This document shows positions 15,414 through 22,989 of a DNA stretch of 32,056 nt, piece by piece (position 1 is the stretch's first letter; each line of letters begins with the position of its first letter). The DNA comes from an uncultured Rhodospirillales bacterium (GTDB lineage Bacteria; Pseudomonadota; Alphaproteobacteria; Acetobacterales; Acetobacteraceae). Below the pieces are notes generated by a model. The model saw only the letters and a program-made list of their open reading frames with translations. It had not been told where the DNA came from and did no database searches. The translations under genes and the position numbers were made by a program. The stretch is taken from contig CAIYCW010000031.1 in NCBI GenBank assembly GCA_903924855.1, positions 1-32,056 of the forward strand, read 5' to 3'.

Positions 15414-15442
15414 CCCGCCACTGTTCACGGGAGAAAACCGTC

Positions 15443-16558
15443 ATGAAACGCCGCCATCTCGGCCTGCTGGCCGCCGCGCTGATCGCTGCCCCCGCCTTCG
15501 CCCAGGCGCAGACCGTGCCGGTCGGCGCCATTGAGATCCTGTCCGGCCCCGCCGCCGCCTACGGCATCGCCATCAAGGCCGGCATGGAGCTGGCCCTCGA
15601 TGAGATCAACCAGAAGGGCGTGCTCGGCGGCCAGAAGATCGCCCTCACCGTCGAAGACAGCGCCGGCAACAAGGACCAGGCGATCAACGCCGCCCGCAAG
15701 CTGATCGGCCGCGACAAGGTGGTCGCCATCATCGGCCCGACGCTCTCCAACGAGATGTTTGCCGTGGGCCCCGTCACCAACGAGCGCAAGATCCCAACGC
15801 TCGGCACCTCCACCACGGCGACCGGCATCACCGATATCGGCCCCTACATCTTCCGCACCTCGCTGCCGGAAAGCGACGTGATCCCGGTCACCCTCGCCAA
15901 GGCGATGACCCGCGGTGTCAAGACCATCGCGCTGATGTACGCCAATGACGACGCCTTCTCGAAATCCGGCTTCGACGTGATGAAGGCCGCCGCAGAAAAG
16001 GCCGGGCTCAACATCGTCACCATCGACAGCTTTGGCTCGAAGGACACCGATTTCTCCGCCCAGCTCACCAAGATCAAGGGCCTCAAGCCCGACGCCGTCG
16101 GCATCTCCGCCCTCGTCGAGCCGGTCTCCGGCGTGCTGCTGCAGGCCCGCCAGCTCGGCTTCGGCAAGGAGACCCTGTTCATCGGCGGCAACGGCTCCAA
16201 CTCGCCCAAACTCGGCGCCATCGCAGGCGCTGCGGCGGACGGGCTGATCGTGGGCTCTCCCTGGTTCATCGGCAAAACCACCGACGGCAACCCAGCCTTC
16301 GTCGAGGCCTTCCGCGCCAAATACAAGGTCGATCCGGACCAGTTCGCAGCCCAGGCCTATGACGCGATGAAGATCATGGCGATCGCCATCGACAAGGCCG
16401 GCGCCGCCGATCCGGAGAAGATCGCAACCTCTCTCGGCAAGGTGCAGTTCAGCGGCGTGATGGGCCCGTTCGCCTTCACCGACCACCGCGACCCGGCCAC
16501 TGCGGCCGGCGTTGTGGTGCTGACCATGCAGGACGGGAAGTTCACCATCCTGCAATAG
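15443..16558 (+). CDS. livK: Branched-chain amino acid/amide ABC transporter substrate-binding protein
   Basis: A type I periplasmic binding protein that captures the ligand and delivers it to LivHM. The signal peptide MKRRHLGLLAAALIAAPAFA is cleaved near Ala20. The mature protein shows the Leu/Ile/Val-binding pattern: PVGAIEILSGPAAAYG, GMELALDEINQKGVLGG, VAIIGPTLSNEMFAVGPV, PTLGTSTTATGI, IALMYANDDAFSKSGFDVM and, late, VDPDQFAAQAYDAM. Length is 371 aa. ATG 15443 has GGGAGA upstream; the earlier in-frame ATG at 15386 lies in the promoter region. The ligand may be a branched-chain or other amino acid, amide or aromatic acid; the family is broad. It is separated from livH by a hairpin terminator. 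Confidence 0.93.
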   Translation: MKRRHLGLLAAALIAAPAFAQAQTVPVGAIEILSGPAAAYGIAIKAGMELALDEINQKGVLGGQKIALTVEDSAGNKDQAINAARKLIGRDKVVAIIGPTLSNEMFAVGPVTNERKIPTLGTSTTATGITDIGPYIFRTSLPESDVIPVTLAKAMTRGVKTIALMYANDDAFSKSGFDVMKAAAEKAGLNIVTIDSFGSKDTDFSAQLTKIKGLKPDAVGISALVEPVSGVLLQARQLGFGKETLFIGGNGSNSPKLGAIAGAAADGLIVGSPWFIGKTTDGNPAFVEAFRAKYKVDPDQFAAQAYDAMKIMAIAIDKAGAADPEKIATSLGKVQFSGVMGPFAFTDHRDPATAAGVVVLTMQDGKFTILQ

Positions 16559-16597
16559 ACAGTTTGCGTCGCAGCACGGCTGTTCTATGAAACCCGG

Positions 16598-16630
16598 CCC
16601 GTGCGGCATGTGCCGCACGGGTCTTTTTCT
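16598..16630 (+). terminator. Intrinsic terminator/attenuator between livK and livH
   Basis: CCCGTGCGGC (16598-16607), loop ATGT, GCCGCACGGG (16612-16621), then TCTTTTTCT. A perfect 10-bp GC-rich stem followed by a T-rich run is a textbook Rho-independent terminator. As it is inside an otherwise contiguous operon, it likely lets only part of the transcripts continue into the permease and ATPase genes, keeping the binding protein in excess. Confidence 0.85.
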
Positions 16631-16650
16631 TGCTGGTCCGGTTCAACCCC

Positions 16651-17532
16651 ATGCTTGCGCAGCAGCTGGTCAACGGCGTCTTGTTGGGCGCCACCTACGC
16701 GCTTTTCGCGCTCGGCTTCACGCTGATGTTCGGCGTGTTGCGGGTGATCAACCTCACCTATGGCTTCACCTTCTCGGCCGGCGCCTTCATCGCCCTCGCC
16801 CTCACCCGGCAGGTCGGTCTCAACATCGCCCTCGCCTTGCCGCTGGCGGCCCTGGGCTCCGGCCTCATCGCGGTGCTGCTGGACAGCCTGCTGCTGCCCC
16901 GCCTGCGCCGCCGCCCCAGCGCCGAGCTTGATTCCCTCATGGTCACGCTGGGCGCCGTGCTGGCACTCTATTCGCTGATGACCGCCTGGCTCGGCCCCGA
17001 TATCCGCCGCTTCCCGCCCGGCACCATCTCAGCCACCGCCATCGAACTGGCAGGCGTGCGCGTCACCGCCGCCCAAGGGCTCATCCTCGCCGCAAGCCTG
17101 CTGCTGGTGGGCCTGCTGATGGCGCTGATGACCACCACCAAACTCGGCCTCGCCATCCGCGCCGTCGCCGAAAAGCCAGACGCGGCGGGGCTGATGGGCA
17201 TCAACACACCACGCATCGCCCATCTCGTCTCGCTGCTCTCCGGCGCCCTCGGTGGAGCGGGCGGCGTGCTCATCGGGCTGAACTTCAACGCCATCCAGCC
17301 CTATATGGGCGAAAGCATGATGCTGCGCGGCTTCGTGGTGATCATCGTGGGCGGCATGGGGGACATGCGCGGCGCCCTGATCGCGGGCCTCGCCCTTGGC
17401 ATCATCGAGGTGCTGACCGCGGGCTACATCGATTCCAGCCTCAAGGAGATGGTGGCCTTCGCCATCCTGGTCGCCGTGCTCTGGACCCGGCCGCAGGGCC
17501 TGTTCGGCCGCGCCGTGGGACAACGGGCATGA
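16651..17532 (+). CDS. livH: Branched-chain amino acid ABC transporter permease LivH
   Basis: Inner-membrane permease with about eight hydrophobic segments. Typical LivH sequence is seen: QQLVNGVLLGATYALFALGF, cut here as QLVNGVLLGATYALFALG, then LMFGVLRVINLTYGFTF, KLGLAIRAVAEKPDAAGLMG (the loop that docks with the ATPase) and GGMGDMRGALIAGLALGIIE. ATG 16651 gives 293 aa. A TTG at 16630 would add seven residues but overlaps the terminator T-run. The ribosome-binding site is poor, consistent with low expression relative to livK. It overlaps livM by ATGA (17529-17532). Confidence 0.93.
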   Translation: MLAQQLVNGVLLGATYALFALGFTLMFGVLRVINLTYGFTFSAGAFIALALTRQVGLNIALALPLAALGSGLIAVLLDSLLLPRLRRRPSAELDSLMVTLGAVLALYSLMTAWLGPDIRRFPPGTISATAIELAGVRVTAAQGLILAASLLLVGLLMALMTTTKLGLAIRAVAEKPDAAGLMGINTPRIAHLVSLLSGALGGAGGVLIGLNFNAIQPYMGESMMLRGFVVIIVGGMGDMRGALIAGLALGIIEVLTAGYIDSSLKEMVAFAILVAVLWTRPQGLFGRAVGQRA

Positions 17533-18398
17533 CACTGCCAGCCTGGCTCGACGATCTGCTCTGGACCTACCAGACCCTGATCCATTCGCTTGGCATCAAC
17601 GGGCTGCTCGCCCTTGCCATGTATGTGGTGCTGGCCTGCGGGCAGCTCTCGCTTGGCCAGGCGGCGTTCATGGGGCTTGGCGCCTATTCCGGTGCCCTGC
17701 TCACCATGAAGGCAGGCCTGCCCTTCTATCTGGTGCTGCCCGCCTCCTGCGTTGCGCCGGTGGCGTTCGCCCTCATCATCGGCGTGCCCACCTTGCGGCT
17801 GTCCGGCGTCTATCTGGCCATCGCCACCATCGGCCTCGGTGAGGTGCTGCGCTCCGCCTATCTCAACATCGACGCACTTGGCGGGGCACTCGGCCTGAAC
17901 GGCATTCCGGAACGCGCCGAGACCTGGATGATCTTCGCCCTGCTGGCACTCTCCCTCACCGCCCTGGTCCTGGTCGGCCGCAGCCGCTTCGGCCGCGCGA
18001 TGGAGGCGATGCGCGAAGATCCCACCGCCGCCGCCGCCATGGGCATCGACGTCGCGCGCTATCACCTCGCAGCCCTGGTCACCTCCGCCGTGCTGGCAGG
18101 CATCGCCGGCTGCCTCGCCGCCCACCAATCCAGCTTCATCGGCCCCAACGAATACGGCTTCGAACCCGCTGTCACCATCCTGTCCTTCGCGCTGCTCGGC
18201 GGCATCGGCAACCCGTTCGCCCCGATCGCCGGCGCCTGGTTCCTCACTTTGCTGCCCGAGCTGATGCGCGACCTGCCGGAGCTGCGGCTTGCGCTGAACG
18301 GCATCATCATCGTCCTCGCCGTGCTGTTCCTGCCGCACGGCCTGCTCGGCTGGCGCATGCGCCGCACGCCGGAAAAGCTGGCCGGGGGTGCGCGCTGA
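17529..18398 (+). CDS. livM: Branched-chain amino acid ABC transporter permease LivM
   Basis: Second permease of the transporter, 289 aa, with hydrophobic segments throughout and LivM marks: SLGQAAFMGLGAYSGALLTM, cut here as LGQAAFMGLGAYSGALL, then TLRLSGVYLAIATIGLGE, GRSRFGRAMEAMREDPTAAA (the EAA-like coupling loop), and GGIGNPFAPIAGAWFLTLLPE near the end, given here in part as GGIGNPFAPIAGAW. The E. coli LivM N-terminal extension is absent, as in many short LivM proteins. It starts within the livH stop and ends in TGATG shared with livG. Confidence 0.92.
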   Translation: MTLPAWLDDLLWTYQTLIHSLGINGLLALAMYVVLACGQLSLGQAAFMGLGAYSGALLTMKAGLPFYLVLPASCVAPVAFALIIGVPTLRLSGVYLAIATIGLGEVLRSAYLNIDALGGALGLNGIPERAETWMIFALLALSLTALVLVGRSRFGRAMEAMREDPTAAAAMGIDVARYHLAALVTSAVLAGIAGCLAAHQSSFIGPNEYGFEPAVTILSFALLGGIGNPFAPIAGAWFLTLLPELMRDLPELRLALNGIIIVLAVLFLPHGLLGWRMRRTPEKLAGGAR

Positions 18399-19216
18399 TG
18401 TTGCTGGAAACCAACGGCCTCACAAGGCGCTATGCCGGCCTGGTGGCGGTGGACAATGTCGACCTCGCCCTCAAGCCGGGCGGCATCCACGCGCTGATCG
18501 GCCCCAACGGCGCCGGCAAGACCACCTTGTTCAACCTGCTCACCGGCCTGGTGATGCCAAGCGAAGGCCAGGTCCGCTTCCAGGGCACCGACATAACCGC
18601 CCTTCCCGCCCATCGCCGCACGGCCCTCGGCATGGCACGCACCTTCCAGAACATCAGGCTGTTCCGCAGCATGAGCGTGCTGGAGAATGTGCTGACCGGG
18701 GCGCATTCCAAGCTTTCCACCGGCCTGCTGCCGACCGTGCTGCGCCTGAAATCCTTCCGCGCCGAGGAACGCGCCGCCGTGGCACAGGCCCGCGCGGCGC
18801 TGGAGCTGGTGGGCCTCGAAGCCCAGGCCGCCCTGCCCGCCGGCAGCCTGCCCTATGGCGACCAGCGCCTGCTGGAGATCGCCCGCGCCCTGGTCAGCCG
18901 CCCGGCCCTCCTCCTGCTGGACGAGCCGGCCGCCGGCATGAACCCGGCCGAGACCGTGCAACTGGCGGCCCTGGTCCGCCGCATCGCACAGACCGGCACC
19001 ACCGTGCTGCTGGTCGAACACGACATGGGCTTCGTCATGGGCCTGTCGGACAGCATCACCGTGCTGAATTTCGGCCGCAAGATCTTCGAAGGCACCCCCG
19101 CCGAGGTGCGCGCCGCCCCTGTCGTGGTGGAAGCCTATCTGGGCGCCCGCCTCGCGGCCCGCCTGCGCGCGTCCCATGCCGCAACGCTGGAGGTGGCCGA
19201 TGGCCCCCGCGCTTGA
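18398..19216 (+). CDS. livG: Branched-chain amino acid ABC transporter ATP-binding protein LivG
   Basis: ABC ATPase of 272 aa. Walker A is GPNGAGKTT (35-43, Lys41). The LivG-type signature region is LPYGDQRLLEIARAL rather than LSGGQ, normal for this family. Walker B is LLLLDEPAAGMNP and the switch histidine lies in LVEHDMGFVMGL. ARTFQNIRLFRSMSVLENV and the insert before the signature are also typical. ATG 18398 shares a base with the livM stop. The last residues overlap the livF start by 17 bp. Confidence 0.95.
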   Translation: MLLETNGLTRRYAGLVAVDNVDLALKPGGIHALIGPNGAGKTTLFNLLTGLVMPSEGQVRFQGTDITALPAHRRTALGMARTFQNIRLFRSMSVLENVLTGAHSKLSTGLLPTVLRLKSFRAEERAAVAQARAALELVGLEAQAALPAGSLPYGDQRLLEIARALVSRPALLLLDEPAAGMNPAETVQLAALVRRIAQTGTTVLLVEHDMGFVMGLSDSITVLNFGRKIFEGTPAEVRAAPVVVEAYLGARLAARLRASHAATLEVADGPRA

Positions 19217-19913
19217 AATCTCCGGCCTGTGCGTCAGCTATGGCCGCACCGAGGCGGTGCGCGGCATCGACGTCTCGGTCCAACCCGGCCAGGTCGTCTG
19301 CCTGATCGGCGCCAACGGCGCCGGCAAGACCAGCACCATGCGCGCCATCTCGGGCCTTGCCAAAATCCGCCAGGGCCAGATCCGGCTCAACGGCACCGAC
19401 ATCACCGCCTGGCCCGCCCACCGCATCGCGGCCCAGGGCCTGTTGCAGGTGCCGGAAGGCCGCCAGGTGTTCGGCGAGCTGACGGTTGCCGACAATCTCG
19501 CCCTCGGCGCCTATCTGGTGAGCGACCGCGCCGAGATCGCCGCCCGCCAGGCCCGCGTGCTGCAGCGCTTCCCAAGGCTGCGCGAACGCCTGGCCCAGCA
19601 CGCAGGCTCGCTCTCCGGCGGCGAGCAGCAGATGCTCGCCATGGGCCGCGCCCTGATGGGTGCTCCCGGCGTGCTGCTGCTGGACGAGCCCAGCATGGGC
19701 CTCGCCCCGCTTTTCGTGGATGAGATCTTCGCCATCATCGCCGACCTCAGGCGCGAAGGCACCACCATCCTGCTGGTCGAACAGAACGCCTCCGCGGCAC
19801 TGGAAGTGGCGGATCAGGCCTATGTGCTGGAACAGGGCCGCATCGTGCTCAGCGGCACCGCCGCCGATGTGGCCGCCAACGAAGCGGTGGCGGCCGCCTA
19901 TCTCGGCGGATAG
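19200..19913 (+). CDS. livF: Branched-chain amino acid ABC transporter ATP-binding protein LivF
   Basis: Second ATPase, 237 aa, pairing with LivG. Walker A is GANGAGKTS (Lys43), followed by LLQVPEGRQVFGELTVADNL, given in part as VPEGRQVFGELTV, a LivF hallmark. The signature is LSGGEQQMLAMGRAL, Walker B is VLLLDEPSMGLAP and the switch region is LLVEQNASAAL (Gln in place of His, usual in LivF). ATG 19200 has GGAGG at 19189-19193, better than the frame's earlier start at 19176. It is the last gene of the operon. The 53 bases to the convergent DUF427 gene show no clear terminator. Confidence 0.94.
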   Translation: MAPALEISGLCVSYGRTEAVRGIDVSVQPGQVVCLIGANGAGKTSTMRAISGLAKIRQGQIRLNGTDITAWPAHRIAAQGLLQVPEGRQVFGELTVADNLALGAYLVSDRAEIAARQARVLQRFPRLRERLAQHAGSLSGGEQQMLAMGRALMGAPGVLLLDEPSMGLAPLFVDEIFAIIADLRREGTTILLVEQNASAALEVADQAYVLEQGRIVLSGTAADVAANEAVAAAYLGG

Positions 19914-19966
19914 TCAAAAGAACAGGGCGTCCGTCGAAAGCCACCACAGCAAACCCGCCCCCAGGG

Positions 19967-20245
19967 TCAGGTCACCACAACACCCTTCCAGAACGCCACC
20001 CGGCCCTTGATCTCGGCTGCCGCATCCTTCGGCGTCGGATAATACCAGACCGCGTTGGCGTTGGTCTTGCCGTCCACCACCAGCGAGTAATACTGCGCCG
20101 TGCCCTTCCAGCCGCACACCGATGTGTGGGTCGATGGCGCGATCACCGCCTGGTTCAGCGCTGCGCGCGGAAAATACGCGTTGCCCTCCACCGTCACGAT
20201 GTCATCGCTCTCAGCGATCACCACGCCGTTCCACACTGCCTTCAT
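19967..20245 (-). CDS. DUF427 domain protein, 92 aa
   Basis: A small single-domain DUF427 protein: MKAVWNGVVIAESDDIVTVE, GNAYFPRAALNQAVI, HTSVCGWKGTAQYYSLVVDG and NAVWYYPTPKDAAAEIKGRVAFWKG, given here in part as YYPTPKDAAAEIKG. The W-G, YFP and C-x-WKG-x-A-x-YY pattern is the family core. Function is unknown to me; no catalytic role is proven for the family. Its ATG (20245) comes one base after the UdgX stop, and GGAGAA-type sequence within the end of udgX serves as ribosome-binding site, so it is the last gene of the radical SAM-UdgX operon. The tie to DNA repair is by context only. Confidence 0.85.
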   Translation of the reverse strand: MKAVWNGVVIAESDDIVTVEGNAYFPRAALNQAVIAPSTHTSVCGWKGTAQYYSLVVDGKTNANAVWYYPTPKDAAAEIKGRVAFWKGVVVT

Positions 20246-20246
20246 C

Positions 20247-21674
20247 TCAATTCTCCTTCCCCGCTGATATGGGGCCGGCCAACCGCGCCACCAGACGCAG
20301 ATCCGCCACGAACGCCGCGTATTCGCGCCGCCTCGCCGCCTCGTCCGGCAAGCGCAGCAGAAAGGACGGATGCACCGTCAACACCGCAAGCCCGTCCGCC
20401 AGGTTCATCGCAACGCCGCGCTCGCGCAGCACCTCCACCTTGCGCCCCAGCACCGCCTCCCCGGCCGAGGCACCGAGCAGCACCGTCATCCGCGGGGCAA
20501 TCTCCGCGCGCTCAATGTCCAGCCACCAACGGCAGGCCTGAATCTCACCCGCATCCGGCCGCGCATGCAGCCGCCGCCGCCCGCGTGAGACGTATTTGAA
20601 ATGCTTCACCGCATTGGTCACATACAACGCCGCCCGATCCAGCCCCGCCTCCGCCAGCGCCTGATCGAGCAACTGCCCCGCCGGCCCCACAAAGGGCTTG
20701 CCCGCGATATCCTCATGATCGCCCGGCTGCTCGCCGATCAGCATGATCGCCGCATCGAGCGGCCCCTCACCAAAGACGATCTGCGTGGCATGGCGGTGAA
20801 TCTCACACCGCCGGCAGCCCTTGGCGTCCTGCACCGCCTGGCCCCACGCCGAATTGGCGCGCGGCGCCACCACCCGCCTGCGCCCCGAAGGCAGCGGGTC
20901 GGACAGCCTTGGCTGCTCGATCATCGCCTGGGTGCGCGCGGCCGCCCCCGCCACCAGCTCCGGAATCGCCGCCGCCTCCGGCAGGTTCTTCCAGTATTTG
21001 CGCGGCATCTCAGACTGCATCGCCCCCACCTTCAACCGCGCCGGATTGAAGATGGAGGCGAAATACACCCGCCAATACTCCGCCAGCTGATCATCATCCG
21101 GCACGTCAGACGGCCGCGCCCCTTCGGTGAAACACAGCTCCTGCCCATCCCAATGCGCGCTGCGATAGGGGGTCAGGATCGACCATTTCATCCCCGCAAA
21201 GCGGCGGATGAAAAACCCGGCATTGCTCTCCACAATGAAATGCTGCGGCTCGAACCACGCCACATGCCGGGTCAGCCCGCCATCGCGCACCACCCGAAAC
21301 CGCACAAAGGCGCGCATCTTGTGGGTGTCCCTGCGGATCGACTGCGCCAGCCGCCGCGCCCGATCCACATCCGGATCGGTGATCCGCTCCAGCACATGCC
21401 GCTCACCGCGATGCGCCCGCCAGATCAGCCGATACAGCAGCGCAAACCGGCTGGGATCGCGCGCCTGGATCACCGTCTCCGCCAGGCTCACCAGATTGCG
21501 CGGCAACACAAACCCACCCACGGCCTCCGGCGGCGGGTCCTGCGCAAACAGATCATCCGCCTCACGGACGGACCACACCACATGCTCCGGCGCCACTCCG
21601 GCCACCGCAAGCTTGCGGACAGCGGCGCGAAACCCCTGCCAGTCCACCTCATGGGCCAGCACCACCGCATGCAT
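20247..21674 (-). CDS. udgX: DUF4130-UdgX fusion: uracil-DNA glycosylase family protein, 475 aa
   Basis: Residues about 1-250 match the DUF4130 'probable DNA metabolism protein' family (RFALLYRLIWRAHRGERHVL, THKMRAFVRFR, HVAWFEPQHFIVE, WSILTPYRSAHWDG). Residues about 285-470 are a family-4-like uracil-DNA glycosylase: CRRCEIHRHATQIVFGEGP with an iron-sulfur-type Cys pair, GEQPGDHEDIAGKPFVGPAG (motif A, 314 on), TNAVKHFKY, the UdgX-specific insert GRRRLHAR with His370, and VHPSFLLR (His435). In characterised UdgX the histidine of the K/R-R-R-I/L-H loop bonds covalently to the abasic sugar after uracil removal; His370 is in that place. ATG 21674 follows the radical SAM stop by one base. The earlier frame start at 21728 lies inside that gene. 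The product likely caps or marks uracil-containing DNA during SOS; the role of DUF4130 is unknown. Confidence 0.93.
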   Translation of the reverse strand: MHAVVLAHEVDWQGFRAAVRKLAVAGVAPEHVVWSVREADDLFAQDPPPEAVGGFVLPRNLVSLAETVIQARDPSRFALLYRLIWRAHRGERHVLERITDPDVDRARRLAQSIRRDTHKMRAFVRFRVVRDGGLTRHVAWFEPQHFIVESNAGFFIRRFAGMKWSILTPYRSAHWDGQELCFTEGARPSDVPDDDQLAEYWRVYFASIFNPARLKVGAMQSEMPRKYWKNLPEAAAIPELVAGAAARTQAMIEQPRLSDPLPSGRRRVVAPRANSAWGQAVQDAKGCRRCEIHRHATQIVFGEGPLDAAIMLIGEQPGDHEDIAGKPFVGPAGQLLDQALAEAGLDRAALYVTNAVKHFKYVSRGRRRLHARPDAGEIQACRWWLDIERAEIAPRMTVLLGASAGEAVLGRKVEVLRERGVAMNLADGLAVLTVHPSFLLRLPDEAARRREYAAFVADLRLVARLAGPISAGKEN

Positions 21675-21675
21675 G

Positions 21676-22890
21676 TCAGTGAAACAGCTCCAGCTGCGCA
21701 CCCGGCCTGCCAAGCCTCGGCAGAACACACTCCAGCCGCACCGAGTCGGTCACCCGCGGCACATGATCCGCCGCCACGACAAAGGGCTGCACCTTGGCCA
21801 GCGATAGCCGCAACCGCGCCAGATCATCCAGCCGCAGCCGGCTGTGCCGCCGCGCCACCAGAATCCGCTCCACCGAACGCACCCCAAGCCCCGGCACCCG
21901 CAGCAACGCCTCCCGCCCGGCCGTGTTCACATCGACCGGAAACGCCTCCCGATGCGCCAACGCCCAGGCCAGCTTGGGGTCCATCCCCAAGGGCAGATTG
22001 CCATCCGCCCCCACCGGCATCTCGTCCTGCACAAACCCGTAGAACCGCAACAGCCAATCCGCCTGATACAGCCGATGCTCGCGCAACAACGGCGCCGGCC
22101 GCGGCGGCAAGGCCGATGACGCATCCGGAATCGGGCTGAACGCCGAGTAATACACCCGCCGCAAACCGTAGGAGCTGTAAAGGCTGGTGGAGGCCCCCAG
22201 AATCTCCGCATCCGAGCTGGAATCCGCCCCCACGATCATCTGCGTGCTCTGCCCGGCCGGCGCAAACCGCCGCACCCCCTTCACCCGCGGCGCCTCGATC
22301 GCCTGGCGCAGCCGCGCCATGGTCTGGCGAATGCCCGGCAGATCCTTCTCCGGCGCCAGCGCATCCAGCCCCGCCTGGGTCGGCATCTCCACATTGATCG
22401 ACAACCGATCCGCATAAAGCCCCGCCTCGGCCAGCAAGGCAGGATCAGCCTCCGGAATCGTCTTCAGATGAATATAGCCGCGAAACCCATGCTCCTCCCG
22501 CAAGGTCCGCGCCACCTCCACCAATTGCCGCATGGTGTGATCCGGCGAACGGATGATGCCAGACGACAGAAACAACCCCTCGATGCAGTTGCGCCGGTAG
22601 AAGCCCAAGGTCAGCTCCACCACCTCCGCCACGCTGAACCGCGCCCGCGCCACGTTGGAGGACCGGCGGTTGATGCAATACAGGCAGTCATACATGCACG
22701 CATTGGTCAGCAGAATCTTCAGCAGCGAAATGCACCGCCCATCCGGCGCATAGGCGTGACAGATGCCCGCCCCCTCGGTGGAGCCCAACCCCCCGCTGCG
22801 CGAATCCCGAAGCTGCGTGCCCGATGACGCGCAGGACGCATCATATTTCGCCGCATCCGCCAATATCGCCAGTTTGTCGAGCAGCTCCAT
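21676..22890 (-). CDS. Putative DNA modification/repair radical SAM protein with helix-hairpin-helix, 404 aa
   Basis: The radical SAM cluster motif C-x3-C-x2-C is Cys65-Cys69-Cys72 (TNACMYDCLYCINRRSSN), binding a 4Fe-4S cluster that cleaves S-adenosylmethionine. GRCISLLKILLTNAC precedes it, and LFLSSGIIRSPDHTMRQLVE and ADRLSINVEMPTQAGL fit the radical SAM barrel. The C-terminal region carries a helix-hairpin-helix DNA-binding motif (FPVDVNTAGREALLRVPGLG, then VRSVERILVARR). This is the partner family named for its link to uracil-DNA glycosylase/DUF4130 proteins; its reaction is not established as far as I know. ATG 22890 is taken because upstream residues are not family-like and the LexA-type box (22908-22922) would otherwise be coding. 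It heads the operon with udgX and the DUF427 gene. Confidence 0.92.
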   Translation of the reverse strand: MELLDKLAILADAAKYDASCASSGTQLRDSRSGGLGSTEGAGICHAYAPDGRCISLLKILLTNACMYDCLYCINRRSSNVARARFSVAEVVELTLGFYRRNCIEGLFLSSGIIRSPDHTMRQLVEVARTLREEHGFRGYIHLKTIPEADPALLAEAGLYADRLSINVEMPTQAGLDALAPEKDLPGIRQTMARLRQAIEAPRVKGVRRFAPAGQSTQMIVGADSSSDAEILGASTSLYSSYGLRRVYYSAFSPIPDASSALPPRPAPLLREHRLYQADWLLRFYGFVQDEMPVGADGNLPLGMDPKLAWALAHREAFPVDVNTAGREALLRVPGLGVRSVERILVARRHSRLRLDDLARLRLSLAKVQPFVVAADHVPRVTDSVRLECVLPRLGRPGAQLELFH

Positions 22891-22907
22891 CCCCGCCCCG
22901 CCTTCAT

Positions 22908-22922
22908 GTTCACTATATGTTC
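22908..22922 (-). promoter_or_regulatory. LexA-type SOS box (GTTC-N7-GTTC) before the radical SAM-udgX operon
   Basis: GTTCACTATATGTTC on the plus strand, GAAC-ATATAGT-GAAC on the minus strand, exactly matches the direct-repeat LexA box of alphaproteobacteria. It lies 18-32 bases before the radical SAM ATG. The N7 spacer on the minus strand contains TATAGT, a good -10 hexamer, so LexA binding would block the promoter. Confidence 0.8.
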
Positions 22923-22989
22923 TAGTATCCTCTTGCCGCTTTGCAAGCCACGCTCGTCGCATTCACCTTCCCTTCAGCAAGGACCCGCA

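Noticed and set aside
20601..22139. 512-codon plus-strand open frame opposite udgX and the radical SAM gene
   Set aside because: Composition (H, R, P, Q runs) marks it as a shadow; the minus strand encodes two complete recognised proteins.
22906..22989. Extended N-terminus of the S9 peptidase starting near 22906
   Set aside because: It would begin at the LexA-type box and add a non-family leader; ATG 22990 has a ribosome-binding site and the family N-terminus.
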